Source: Rhizobacter sp. (GTDB lineage: Bacteria; Pseudomonadota; Gammaproteobacteria; Burkholderiales; Burkholderiaceae_C). From it: a stretch of DNA of 64,000 bases. Of the stretch, positions 36,255 through 45,495 are shown in pieces; the first letter of the stretch is position 1, and every line of letters begins with the position of its first letter. Below the pieces are notes generated by a model. The model saw only the letters and a program-made list of their open reading frames with translations. It ran no database searches and was not told where the DNA came from. Location of the stretch: assembly GCA_025350965.1 (NCBI GenBank), contig JANXWV010000135.1, forward strand, positions 1 through 64,000. Reading direction: 5' to 3'. Position numbers and translations under genes: made by a program.

Positions 36255-36665
36255 ATGTCATCGACCCTGATCTCCGCCACCACCACCACGCGCGCGCTCT
36301 CGCTGCTGCGCATCGTCACCGCATTCCTGTTCCTGCAGCACGGCACGGCCAAGCTCTTCGGTTCGCCCCACGTGGCCATGTTCGACGGCCTGCAACTCGC
36401 TTCGTTGATGGGTGTCGCCGGTGTGCTCGAACTCGTCGGTGGCGCGCTGCTGCTGGTCGGCCTCTTCAGCCGCCCGGTGGCCTTCGTGCTGTCGGGTTTC
36501 ATGGCCGCGGCCTACTTCATGGCGCATGCGTCACAAGGCCATGTGTTCGTGCCCATCCTCAACCAGGGCGAGCTGGCGATCATGTTCTGCTTCGTGTTCC
36601 TGTTCATCGCGGCTGCCGGTGGCGGCGCCTGGAGCGCAGACGCGGCGCGCGGCAAGGCGGCCTGA
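36255..36665 (+). CDS. DoxX-family membrane protein
   Basis: A 136-residue inner-membrane protein with four helices. The DoxX pattern LLRIVTAFLFLQHGTAKLFG is at residues 15-35; later helices are MGVAGVLELVGGALLLVGLF, AFVLSGFMAAAYFM and LAIMFCFVFLFIAAAGGG. DoxX proteins accompany redox enzymes, and this one is probably co-transcribed with the dioxygenase. A TTG at 36240 in frame is a weaker start. Confidence 0.9.
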   Translation: MSSTLISATTTTRALSLLRIVTAFLFLQHGTAKLFGSPHVAMFDGLQLASLMGVAGVLELVGGALLLVGLFSRPVAFVLSGFMAAAYFMAHASQGHVFVPILNQGELAIMFCFVFLFIAAAGGGAWSADAARGKAA

Positions 36666-36731
36666 CCAGCAAAGGCCCGCCAGGGCGCGCCGTTGCCGCG
36701 CCGAGTTGTGCACACCTCGTGCCGCTCCGCA

Positions 36732-37538
36732 TCACGCGCCGAAGAGTTGCCCCAGCAGTTCGTGCAGCACGTTGCGCACGTCAACGAACCCGGCCGCGCT
36801 CGGTATCCAGCTCAGCGTGCGGTGTTCGGTGCGCTGGGCCAGGCCCATCGGTGCAGGCTCGATGCGCATGTCGGGCGCCGCCTCGCGGAAGGCGCGCAGC
36901 GCGCGTGGCATGTGCCAGCCGTTCGTCACCAGAACCACGTGCCTGATGCCTTGCGGCCGGAGCATGGCGGTGGTGTAGGCCGCGTTCTCGCGCGTGTCGC
37001 GCGCGTTGTCTTCGACCCACTTCAGCGGCCGGTTGAATTCGGCCGCGGCGATGCGTGCGGCGACCTGCGCCTCGGGCTTGCCGTCGCGCTGGGCCCAGCC
37101 CACGCCGCCGCTGAACCCCAGCGGCAAGCCGGTCTCGCGCGCCAGCCACGCACCGTAGCGCAGCCGCTCCACCGACACCGGCTGCAGGTTGCTCACGCCG
37201 TACTCGGGCGCGAACGGCTCCATGCCACTGCCCAGCACCATCACCGCAATGGGCTGTTTCGCGGTCGCCTCGACCTTCAGCTCGCGCAGGCGCTCGGCGG
37301 TCAGCGCGAGCGGCGGGCGCAACGCGAACTGCGACAACAGCATCGCCGTTCCGGTGCAGGCCGTGAGCCAGAGCAGCGCCACGCTCGTCAGCACCACGAA
37401 CCAGCCCAGGCCACGGCGCGGCAGCAACAGCCGCGCCCCGACCAGCAGCAGCACCAGTAGGGGAACCGGCGGCAGCAGCAGCGCCGACAACACGGGTTTC
37501 CAGGACTCGATCTGAAGCAGGGCGAATAGGCTGTTCAC
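36732..37538 (-). CDS. YdcF-family (DUF218) membrane protein
   Basis: A 268-residue protein with two N-terminal membrane helices (VLSALLLPPVPLLVLLLVGA; GWFVVLTSVALLWLTACTGT). The DUF218 domain faces the periplasm: IAVMVLGSGMEPFAPEYG, RLRYGAWLARETGLPLGFSG, EDNARDTRENAAYTTAMLRP and HVVLVTNGWHMPRALRAFRE. Relatives such as ElyC and SanA influence cell-envelope integrity. The start is a GTG. A 201-bp divergent gap (37,539-37,739) separates it from the DUF748 gene. Confidence 0.9.
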   Translation of the reverse strand: MNSLFALLQIESWKPVLSALLLPPVPLLVLLLVGARLLLPRRGLGWFVVLTSVALLWLTACTGTAMLLSQFALRPPLALTAERLRELKVEATAKQPIAVMVLGSGMEPFAPEYGVSNLQPVSVERLRYGAWLARETGLPLGFSGGVGWAQRDGKPEAQVAARIAAAEFNRPLKWVEDNARDTRENAAYTTAMLRPQGIRHVVLVTNGWHMPRALRAFREAAPDMRIEPAPMGLAQRTEHRTLSWIPSAAGFVDVRNVLHELLGQLFGA

Positions 37539-37739
37539 GGGTGCGGCGGGTCGGTGGGGGGACGCCGGATTGTGCGGGATGCCGGCACCCGGTTCGGCCG
37601 CGCCAAGTGCCAAGCTGTTCGCGCGCCTGCACCTTGAAACAGACGATGCACGGCTCTTGCGCAGCGAACACCGCCAACGCGCGAACGGGTGTGACACGAT
37701 GACAGCCGGCCCCGGCCCTGCCCGGGCGGAGGAACGACG

Positions 37740-40700
37740 ATGGTGTGGTTGCGGCGCGTGGCGTGGGGAGTGGCGGGCCTGCTGGCCGTCTGGGCGCTGG
37801 CGTGGCTGGCGGTGCCACCGCTGCTCAAGTCGCAGGCGCAGACGCGGCTCTCGGCCTTGCTCGGGCGCGAGGTGCTGATCGGCGAGGTCGCGTTCAAGCC
37901 GTGGTCGCTCGACCTGACGTTGCGCCAGCTTCGCATCGGCGGCGTGGCCGGCGCGAGCGAGCCCCTGCTGCAGCTCGCGCAAGCGCATGTGGACTTGTCG
38001 ATCAACTCGCTGTTCCGGCGCGCGCCCGTGATCGAAGCGCTCGAGCTCGACGGCCTTCGGCTGCGCGTGGCGCGCACGTCGGCCGGCCACTACGACATCG
38101 ACGATCTGATCGAACGCTTCACACCGCGCGCTGATGCGCCGCCGTCCGAGCCCGCGCGGTTCGCGCTCTACAACGTGCAACTGCGTGATGCGCAGCTGCG
38201 CTTCGACGACCGGCCCGTGGCGCGCGTGCAGCAGGTTGATGCGCTGCAACTCGCGTTGCCTTTCCTGTCGAACCTGCCCGGCGAGCTGGACGTGAAGGTC
38301 GAGCCGCGCCTGGCCTTCAAGCTCAACGGCACGCCGTTCGACAGCGGTGCCCAGGCCACACCGTTTGCGCAGACGCGCAGCGCCACGCTCAAGCTCACCG
38401 TGGCCGGGCTCGACCTCGTGCCTTACCTGGGCTATTTGCCTGACGCGCTGCCGGTGCGCGTGGCGCGCGGTGCAGTCTCGGCCGACCTGGCGTTTCAGTT
38501 CACGCAGCCGCCGGGTGCGGCGCCGAACGTGGTGCTGTCGGGCAGCGTCGGCGCGCGCGACCTCGCGGTGAACGACGCCGCCGGTGCGCCCTTGCTCGCG
38601 TGGCGCGAGCTGCAACTCGGCCTGCGTGATGTGCAACCGCTGGCGCGGCGCCTCGCCTTCGGCGCGCTGCGCCTCGACGGGGTGCAGGTGCATGCCGCGC
38701 GTGACGCGGCAGGGCAGATCAACCTGATGCGCTTGGCACCGGTGAATGCACCGGTGAATGCAGCGGTGAATGCACCGGCGAAGGCGCCGCCCAACGCGTT
38801 GCCGAACCCATCGCCTGCGCCGCGCCCCGAGAGCAGCGCCTGGCAAGTCGCGCTGGACACGCTCGACGTGGTCGATGCCCGGGTGCTGTGGAACGACGCC
38901 GCTGTGCAGCCTGCGGTCGCCTTGCAGCTCGACGCTATCGGCCTGGGTGCGAAGCAACTGCAGTGGCCTGTGGTGCAAGCCGTGCCGATCACGTTCAGCG
39001 GCGTGGTTCGGGCACAGGGCCCTGGCGCCGCCGGGGCCGGCCAGATCGATGTTCAGGCGACTGCCACCGACCGCGCGGCCAAGGCCACGCTGGTGCTCAA
39101 GGCGCTGTCGTTCGAGGCGTTCGCGCCCTACATCGCCCAGTTCTTCGTTCCGAATGTGCAAGGCAGCGTGTCGGGCGAGGCGCGGCTTGACTGGTCGGCC
39201 GCCGCCGATGCGCCGCGCCTCGCGCTCGTGCTGCCCAGCGCCAGTGTCGATGCCCTGCGCCTGAGCGAAGGCACCGGCCGCAGCGTGCGCGATGCCGGGT
39301 CGTTGAAACAGTTGGCGGTGGCCGACGTTCGCGTGGACCTGCTCGCGCGCAGCGTGCAGGTCGGCCAGGTGCGCGTGGTGCAACCGGCCGCTGTCGTATC
39401 GCGCGCCGCCGATGGCCGCCTGAACCTTGAACGCTGGCAGGTCGATGCATCGAAGCCGCACCCCGTGCCGGTCGTGCCGGTCGCGCCGCAAGCGGCGTCC
39501 CACACGCCTGCGGCGGCGTGGCATGTGCAAGTGGCGAGCTTCGCGCTCGAAGGCGGGCAGCTGCAGTGGGCCGATGAAGGCCTGCCCCAAACAGGCGAGC
39601 CGCTGCGAGCCGAGCTGACGGGCCTGCGCGTGGCGGTGCAAGGCATCGACTGGCAAGGCGAGCGCGCGGTGCCGGCGGCGCGGGTGCAGGTGGCAGCCCG
39701 CGTGGGCACGCCGCGCAGCGCACCGGGAAAGAACGGCGAGACCGTGGCGACCGGCGTGCTCGACTACAAGGGCCAGCTCGGCCTGCAGCCGCTCAACGCC
39801 AGCGGCGCGCTGCGCATCGCGCGGCTGCCGGTGCACCTGTTCATGCCGTATGCGGGTGACCGCCTTCCGGTGCGCATCACCCGCGCCGAGGTCGGCTACA
39901 CGGGCAAGCTGGCTTTGCACCAGCTTGCCGGCGGGCTCGACGTGAACGCGGCCGGCGACGTGTTGCTCGCCGACGTTCTGGTCACCGCCTTGCCCGATGC
40001 CAAGCTCGCCAACCTGGCCACACCGGACGAGTTGCTGAGCTGGCAATCGTTCGCATTGAAGGGCGTGACGTTCGCGATGAAGCCCGGTTCCAGGCCGCAA
40101 GTCGAAGTGGCCGAGGCCGCGCTGAGCGACTTCTATTCGCGCCTCGTCATCACCGAGCAGGGCCGCTTCAACCTGCAAGACGTGGGCGCACCGGCCGGCG
40201 CCACGCCGGCAGCGCCGGCCACATTGACAGCCTCGGCAGCACCGGCCACGTTGACAGCCTCGGCAGCCTCGGCAGCACCGGCCGCATCGGCAGCATCGCC
40301 AGCCTCGGTCGCTGCGTCGGCCGAGCCGGCACCGTTGCCGCTCGACATCAAGGTCGGCATCACCCGCCTGGCCAATGGCCGGGTCGATTTCAGCGACCGT
40401 TTCGTGCGCCCCAACTACAGCGCGGCGCTGACCGAATTGAACGGCCAGCTCGGTGCGTTCAGCTCGAACCGCCGCGACATGGCCACGCTTGCGTTGCGGG
40501 GCCGCGCCGCTGGCACGGCGCTGCTCGAGATCAGCGGCCAGGTCAACCCGACCGCCCGGCCGCTGGCGCTCGACATCCAGGCCAAGGCGACCGACCTGGA
40601 ACTCGCACCGCTCTCGCCCTATGCGGGCAAGTACGCCGGCTATGCGATCAAACGCGGCAAGCTGAGCATGGAGGTGGCCTACAAGATCGACGCCGATGGC

Positions 40701-41609
40701 AAGCTCGACGCACGCAACCAGGTGGTGCTCAACCAGCTCACGTTCGGCGACAAGATCGATTCACCCGAAGCGACGAAGCTGCCCGTGCTGCTGGCGGTGG
40801 CGCTGCTGAAAGACCGCAATGGCGTGATCGACATCAACCTGCCCGTGAGTGGCAGCCTGAACGACCCGAAGTTCAGCGTCGGCGGCATCATCGTCAAGGT
40901 CATCGTCAACATCCTCACCAAGGCGTTCACCGCGCCCTTCGCGCTGCTCGCGGGTGGCGGCACCGATGACCTGAGCCTGGTCGAATTCCAGCCCGGCACC
41001 GCGCTGCTCACGGCCAGTGGTGCGGGCGCGGTCGACAAGGTCGCCAAGGCCTTGACCGACCGCCCCGCGCTGAAGATGACCGTGACCGGCGCAGCCGACC
41101 CGGTGGCCGAGCGCGACGCGTTCCAGCAGGCCGTGCTCGAAGCGCGCCTGCGCAGCGAACAGCGCCGCGAAGCGCAGCGGGCCGGCGCACCTGCCATTGC
41201 ACCTGTCATCGCACCAGCGAGCACCCCCGCAAGCGCACCTGCAGGCGCGGTGACAAGCGCGGCAACAAGCGCGGCAGCCCCCACCGCCCTGCGCGCCGAC
41301 GAGCGCGCCGCGCTGCTCAAGAGCATTTACAAGCAGACCGACCTGCCCGACAAGCCGCGCAACGCCATCGGCTTCGCGAAGGACCTGGCGCCGGCCGAGA
41401 TGGAGAGCCTGCTGAAGCGCCATGTGCTGGTCACGGCAGAGGCCGCGCGCGAGCTGGCGCTGCAGCGCGGCATCGCGGTGCGCGACGCCCTGATCGCCAA
41501 AGGCCTGCCGAGCGAAAGGCTGTTCCTGGCCGCGCCGAAGCTGCGTGCCTCCGGCGACGAAGATGCAGCCTGGACGCCGCGCGTTCAACTCGCGTTGACG
41601 ATGAACTGA
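37740..41609 (+). CDS. DUF748 / AsmA-like large envelope protein
   Basis: A 1,289-residue protein with one N-terminal membrane helix (VAWGVAGLLAVWALAWLAVP). A long beta-rich body follows, with DUF748 motifs: LLGREVLIGEVAFKPWSLDL, LAQAHVDLSINSLF, SPYAGKYAGYAIKRGKLSME and VALLKDRNGVIDINLPVSGS. The C-terminus has LVEFQPGTALLTASGAGAVD, typical of the family. AsmA-like proteins are thought to bridge inner and outer membrane and move lipids. Two in-frame repeat blocks (38,739 and 40,212) expand Ala/Pro linkers. GGAGG lies just before the start. Confidence 0.9.
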   Translation: MVWLRRVAWGVAGLLAVWALAWLAVPPLLKSQAQTRLSALLGREVLIGEVAFKPWSLDLTLRQLRIGGVAGASEPLLQLAQAHVDLSINSLFRRAPVIEALELDGLRLRVARTSAGHYDIDDLIERFTPRADAPPSEPARFALYNVQLRDAQLRFDDRPVARVQQVDALQLALPFLSNLPGELDVKVEPRLAFKLNGTPFDSGAQATPFAQTRSATLKLTVAGLDLVPYLGYLPDALPVRVARGAVSADLAFQFTQPPGAAPNVVLSGSVGARDLAVNDAAGAPLLAWRELQLGLRDVQPLARRLAFGALRLDGVQVHAARDAAGQINLMRLAPVNAPVNAAVNAPAKAPPNALPNPSPAPRPESSAWQVALDTLDVVDARVLWNDAAVQPAVALQLDAIGLGAKQLQWPVVQAVPITFSGVVRAQGPGAAGAGQIDVQATATDRAAKATLVLKALSFEAFAPYIAQFFVPNVQGSVSGEARLDWSAAADAPRLALVLPSASVDALRLSEGTGRSVRDAGSLKQLAVADVRVDLLARSVQVGQVRVVQPAAVVSRAADGRLNLERWQVDASKPHPVPVVPVAPQAASHTPAAAWHVQVASFALEGGQLQWADEGLPQTGEPLRAELTGLRVAVQGIDWQGERAVPAARVQVAARVGTPRSAPGKNGETVATGVLDYKGQLGLQPLNASGALRIARLPVHLFMPYAGDRLPVRITRAEVGYTGKLALHQLAGGLDVNAAGDVLLADVLVTALPDAKLANLATPDELLSWQSFALKGVTFAMKPGSRPQVEVAEAALSDFYSRLVITEQGRFNLQDVGAPAGATPAAPATLTASAAPATLTASAASAAPAASAASPASVAASAEPAPLPLDIKVGITRLANGRVDFSDRFVRPNYSAALTELNGQLGAFSSNRRDMATLALRGRAAGTALLEISGQVNPTARPLALDIQAKATDLELAPLSPYAGKYAGYAIKRGKLSMEVAYKIDADGKLDARNQVVLNQLTFGDKIDSPEATKLPVLLAVALLKDRNGVIDINLPVSGSLNDPKFSVGGIIVKVIVNILTKAFTAPFALLAGGGTDDLSLVEFQPGTALLTASGAGAVDKVAKALTDRPALKMTVTGAADPVAERDAFQQAVLEARLRSEQRREAQRAGAPAIAPVIAPASTPASAPAGAVTSAATSAAAPTALRADERAALLKSIYKQTDLPDKPRNAIGFAKDLAPAEMESLLKRHVLVTAEAARELALQRGIAVRDALIAKGLPSERLFLAAPKLRASGDEDAAWTPRVQLALTMN
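38739..38786. repeat. Four 12-bp tandem units in the DUF748 gene
   Basis: Units close to CCGGTGAATGCA are repeated four times, the last one diverged, and encode a PVNA-like linker. Frame is kept. Confidence 0.85.
40212..40265. repeat. Two 27-bp tandem units in the DUF748 gene
   Basis: Two 27-bp copies differing at two positions encode APATLTASA-type repeats, followed by further Ala/Ser-rich partial units up to about 40,320. Confidence 0.85.
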
Positions 41610-41665
41610 CCCGCTCGACCACGACCCGACCACCCCTCGAACCACCTGAAACCGGAGCATCACGC

Positions 41666-42208
41666 ATGAACCCACCCGTCATCGACACCATCACCCTCGG
41701 CGGCGGCTGCTTCTGGTGCGTGGAGGCGGTGTACGAACGCGTGCGCGGCATCACGGCGGTCGAGTCGGGCTATTGCAACGGTGCAGTCCTGAACCCCACC
41801 TACGAGCAGGTCTGCAGCGGCAACACCGGTCACGCCGAAGTGGTGAGGGTGAGTTTCGATACCGCCCAGATCAGCCTGCGCGAGGTGCTCGAGATCTTCT
41901 TCGTCGTTCACGACCCGACCACGCTGAACCGCCAGGGCAACGACGCCGGCACCCAGTACCGCTCGGGCATCTACTTTCGCAACACCGCCCAGGAGGCGGT
42001 GGCGCGCGAGGTGCTGGCCGAAGTCGATGCGCACCACAACGGCCGTGCCGTGACCGAGGTGCTCGCTGAAGCCAACTACACGCGCGCCGAGAGCTACCAC
42101 CAGCACTACTTCGCGAACCACCCGAACCAGGGCTATTGCGCGATGGTCGTGGCGCCGAAGGTCGAGAAGTTCAAGAAGACGTTCGCGAGCCGCGTCCTGC
42201 CGGCTTAA
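41666..42208 (+). CDS. msrA: Peptide methionine sulfoxide reductase MsrA
   Basis: A 180-residue cytoplasmic repair enzyme that reduces methionine-S-sulfoxide. The catalytic motif GGGCFWCVEAVYERVRG starts at residue 13; SGYCNGAVLNPTYEQVCSGN, TGHAEVVRVSFD, FFVVHDPTTLNRQGNDAGTQ and AESYHQHYF are all conserved. The resolving Cys near the end (NQGYCAMVV) is present. Normal length for a single-domain MsrA. It is followed by the hybrid histidine kinase gene. Confidence 0.97.
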   Translation: MNPPVIDTITLGGGCFWCVEAVYERVRGITAVESGYCNGAVLNPTYEQVCSGNTGHAEVVRVSFDTAQISLREVLEIFFVVHDPTTLNRQGNDAGTQYRSGIYFRNTAQEAVAREVLAEVDAHHNGRAVTEVLAEANYTRAESYHQHYFANHPNQGYCAMVVAPKVEKFKKTFASRVLPA

Positions 42209-42330
42209 GCCATTGCCGACCAGCGCCGGCCACGGACTACCTCCAAGGTAAATACGCCCTTCAAGTGGCGCACGCTTGGGCCGATACTGCCGAGACAGGG
42301 CAGGCGGCGCCCTGTGGAAGGGCGATCACG

Positions 42331-44730
42331 ATGGATCGAGTTTGGCTGGCAGCCCCCAGCCCGGCGCTGCGGCTTCGGGCGGGCGCGGGCACGGCCCTCT
42401 ACCAGGCCAACACAGCGGCGCTGGCCTGGGCCTTGCGCGCGGGTTTGCCGCCAGCCGGGCTCGACATGCTGGCGCAAGCCTTGCACGACGCGCTTCGGTC
42501 CACCCCAGACGGTGCCAGTGGACCGCACAGCGCACTGGACGGCGCACCGGACGGCGAACCGCGCGGTGTCCTGGCCAGCTTCGGTGTCAGGTGGAGCGCT
42601 GTGGCGCTGGAAGACGGCTGGCTCGTCTGGTTGCACCCGTCGACAGCGCCGGCCGGCCCGGCCGAAGGAGTTGCTTCGGAGCCCCAGCAGCGGGTGACGA
42701 CACAGCTCTCGCGGGCCTTGCGGTTGGCACAAGTGACCGTGTCTCACATCGACCTCGCCACCGAGCGGATCTACTTCAACGATGTCGGCTATGAGGTCAA
42801 CGGGTTCGCTGCGGACACCGACGGCATCGACCTGGCGACGATCCTGGCACGCACCCATCCCGACGACCGCAAATTCATTCAACGAGCCACCGAACAGGCA
42901 ATGGCCAGTGACCGTGCCGTCGACATTGCGGTGCGCTATCACGTCCCCGGCGAGCCGGAGCGCCACATCGCGCTGCGCCGGGTGGCCGAACGCGATGCGA
43001 ACGCGAAGGTGATCGGCTTGCTGACGGTGTCGATCGACCAGACTGCGGCCGCCCGTGCGCGCAACCGCAGCGCCAGCCTGATGCGCCGCCTCGAGGTGGT
43101 GGCCGAAGCCGCAGGGCTGGGTGTGTGGAGCGTCGACCTGCAGACCCATGTCGTGGACTGGAATGCGCAGATGCTGCGCTTGTACGGCCTGCCCGAAGGC
43201 GCGCCGGCACCGACCTACACGGCCTGGCTGTACGACATGGTGCACCCGGACGACCAGGCTGCGGTGGAGGCAGTCTGGCTGCGTGCCAGCACCGGTGGTG
43301 ACACCGTGTTCGAGGCCCAGTTCCGCACCGTGTGGCCGGACGGTACGCTGCGCTGGTTGGTGTCACGTGCGCGCCGCGAATCACTGGAAGGCCGGGATTG
43401 TGTGGTCGGCGTGTTGCTCGACGTGACCGAGCTGACCTTGCAACGCGAGCTTGCCGAGCAAGCACTCGGCGCCAAGCTGACTGCCGAGCGGGCGAGCCGC
43501 GCCAAGTCGCAGCTGCTGGCCCGCGTCAGCCATGAACTGCGCACACCGCTGAATGCCGTGCTCGGCTTCGCGCAACTCATCGAGCATGACGGTGCAGGCG
43601 GTAGAACCGACGCCGCTGCGGCCCTGCAACTGGCGCGTGCGCAGCACATCCGTTCGGCGGGCGAGCACCTGCGCTCACTCATCGACGACCTGCTCGACCT
43701 GGCCTCGATCGAGGCCGGTACGCTGGCGCTGCACGCCGCGCCCGTGGCGTTGGCCGATGCGTTGGGCGATGTTGTGAAGTGGGCCGCGCTGCAGGCGCAA
43801 GAGGCCGGCGTGGCTTTGCACGTGCAGCCGGGCGAGGGCTGGGTACTGGCCGATGCGCGGCGCTTGCGGCAACTGCTCAGCAACCTGCTGAGCAGTGCGG
43901 TCAAGGCCAGCCGTGCGGGCGGTGTCGTCGGCCTCGGCGCGCGTGAAGTCCTCTGCGCCGTCGGCGCGGGCTGGCAGATCAGCGTTCACAACGACCCGCC
44001 TGTTCTCGATGGGTACGACCTGGCGGATCGGTCCGAGCCAGGCTCCGAGGCCAGTGCGCAGGCCGATGCGGCCGACCTCACGGGCCTGGGGCTGGCCACG
44101 GCGCGCCGGCTGGCTGAGCTGATGGGCGGTCGACTGGGCGTGTTCGGCGAGCCAGGGCAGGGCTGCGAGTTCCGGGTGTGGTTGCCCGCCTGGAAGGCCT
44201 CCGATGGCACAGCCGACGCACTGCCGTTGCAGCCGCAACCGCAACCGCAACCGCAACCGCAACCGCAACCGCAACCGCAACCGCAACCGCAACCGTGTGC
44301 GCCGGGTGCGGTGCCACAGGTCGCGATGGCACCGCCCGCAGCGCTGTCGTTGGTCTACATCGAAGACAACGCCGTCAACGTGATCCTGGTCCAGCAATTG
44401 GTCGCCATGCGTCCAGCGACCGTGCTGACCTGCGCACCCGACGGCGCGAGCGGCGTGGCGCAGGCGCTGAAGTCGTTGCCCGACCTGGTTCTGATCGACA
44501 TGCACCTGCCCGACATGGACGGAACCGAGGTGCTGCGCCGCCTGCGTGCCGCGCCTTCGATGGCACGCACCAGGATGATCGCCTTGTCGGCCAATGGGGT
44601 CGCCGACGACATCGCCGCTGCGCTGGCCGCGGGCTTCGACGACTACTGGACCAAACCGATCGACTTCAGGCAGTTCCTGGCCGGGCTCGACGCGTTGGCA
44701 CAAGGCTCGCAGAGCGCGCGGCAGTTTTGA
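42331..44730 (+). CDS. Hybrid sensor histidine kinase with PAS domains and degenerate ATP-binding domain
   Basis: A 799-residue protein without clear membrane helices. Residues 1-120 are unassigned; PAS domains lie at about 130-235 and 255-375 (VWSVDLQTHVVDWNAQMLRL). The DHp H-box is intact (RVSHELRTPLNAVLGFAQLI, near residue 400). The ATP-binding domain looks eroded: the N-box reads NLLSSAVKA instead of NLLSNAVK, and HNDPPVL stands where DTGxG is expected, although GLGLATARRLAELMGG remains. A PQ repeat (residues 634-653) links to a good receiver domain with Asp in LIDMHLPD and Lys in TKP. ATG 42331 was chosen; the frame upstream overlaps msrA. Confidence 0.85.
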   Translation: MDRVWLAAPSPALRLRAGAGTALYQANTAALAWALRAGLPPAGLDMLAQALHDALRSTPDGASGPHSALDGAPDGEPRGVLASFGVRWSAVALEDGWLVWLHPSTAPAGPAEGVASEPQQRVTTQLSRALRLAQVTVSHIDLATERIYFNDVGYEVNGFAADTDGIDLATILARTHPDDRKFIQRATEQAMASDRAVDIAVRYHVPGEPERHIALRRVAERDANAKVIGLLTVSIDQTAAARARNRSASLMRRLEVVAEAAGLGVWSVDLQTHVVDWNAQMLRLYGLPEGAPAPTYTAWLYDMVHPDDQAAVEAVWLRASTGGDTVFEAQFRTVWPDGTLRWLVSRARRESLEGRDCVVGVLLDVTELTLQRELAEQALGAKLTAERASRAKSQLLARVSHELRTPLNAVLGFAQLIEHDGAGGRTDAAAALQLARAQHIRSAGEHLRSLIDDLLDLASIEAGTLALHAAPVALADALGDVVKWAALQAQEAGVALHVQPGEGWVLADARRLRQLLSNLLSSAVKASRAGGVVGLGAREVLCAVGAGWQISVHNDPPVLDGYDLADRSEPGSEASAQADAADLTGLGLATARRLAELMGGRLGVFGEPGQGCEFRVWLPAWKASDGTADALPLQPQPQPQPQPQPQPQPQPQPQPCAPGAVPQVAMAPPAALSLVYIEDNAVNVILVQQLVAMRPATVLTCAPDGASGVAQALKSLPDLVLIDMHLPDMDGTEVLRRLRAAPSMARTRMIALSANGVADDIAAALAAGFDDYWTKPIDFRQFLAGLDALAQGSQSARQF
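44233..44292. repeat. (CCGCAA)10 hexanucleotide repeat
   Basis: Ten perfect CCGCAA units encode a Pro-Gln tract between the kinase and receiver domains. It is the longest perfect microsatellite in the window. Confidence 0.97.
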
Positions 44731-44737
44731 CGCGGCC

Positions 44738-45373
44738 TCAAGGAGCCAGTCGTTCGCGCAGCCACTGCGCGCCATCGTTCCGGTAGCGCAGGCGGTCGTG
44801 CAGGCGTGACTTGCGGCCTTGCCAGAACTCCCAGGTGTCGGGCAGCAGCCGGTACCCGCCCCAGTGTGGTGGGCGCGGTGGGTTCAGGGCATAGCGTGCG
44901 CCGACCTTCGCCGCATTGCCCAGCAGCACAGCGCGCGACGAAATCACCTGGCTTTGCGGCGAGGCCCAGGCGCCAATGCGCGAATCGAGCGGGCGCGATG
45001 CGAAGTACGCGTCCGACTCCGCGCCCGAGACCTTCTCGACCGCACCTTCGATGCGCACCACGCGCTCCAGCTCGACCCAGTGAAACTGCAGCGCCGCGAA
45101 CGGGTGAGCTTGCAGTTCCGTGCCCTTGCGGCTGTCGTAGTTGGTGTACCAGGTGATGCCTCGCGCGTCGAAGCCCTTGATGAGCACCACGCGCGTCGAC
45201 GGGCGGCCCGCAGCGCCGACGGTGGCCAGCGTCATCGCGTTCGGTTCGGGCAACTGCCCGTCGATGGCCTGCTGCAGCCACAGCGAGAACTGCTGCATAG
45301 GGTCGGCATGGCAGGCCGCCTCATCAAGCTCGGCGCGCTCGTAGCTCTTGCGCAGGTTGGCAATGTCGTCCAT
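44738..45373 (-). CDS. pdxH: Pyridoxamine/pyridoxine 5'-phosphate oxidase PdxH
   Basis: A 211-residue FMN enzyme for the last step of pyridoxal phosphate synthesis. Motifs are classical: [80 protein letters not shown] and the C-terminal [20 protein letters not shown] followed by LHDRLRYR and RLAP. Normal length. Convergent with the hybrid kinase, with only 7 bp between stop codons. Confidence 0.97.
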   Translation of the reverse strand: MDDIANLRKSYERAELDEAACHADPMQQFSLWLQQAIDGQLPEPNAMTLATVGAAGRPSTRVVLIKGFDARGITWYTNYDSRKGTELQAHPFAALQFHWVELERVVRIEGAVEKVSGAESDAYFASRPLDSRIGAWASPQSQVISSRAVLLGNAAKVGARYALNPPRPPHWGGYRLLPDTWEFWQGRKSRLHDRLRYRNDGAQWLRERLAP

Positions 45374-45458
45374 CGGCGGAGTATAGAAACCCGAAGACCC
45401 GTGTCGGCACTTACGGGGAATGCCTTAGGTACACGCACCACTGGCCCAAACCGGCAGC

Positions 45459-45477
45459 GGCACCCATTCTTGGTGCC
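45459..45477 (+). other. Hairpin just upstream of the nucleotidyltransferase gene
   Basis: GGCACC and GGTGCC arms with a 7-base loop lie 18 bp before the start codon, within the 122-bp divergent gap. It could affect translation or be a protein site; no further support. Confidence 0.3.
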
Positions 45478-45495
45478 AGGGAAGAACAACATGGA

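Noticed and set aside
36732-40178. Very long open frame on the minus strand across the DUF748 gene
   Set aside because: It is antisense to a well-supported gene. Only its last part (from 37538) encodes the YdcF-like protein. The rest is a His/Arg/Gln-rich product typical of antisense frames in GC-rich DNA.
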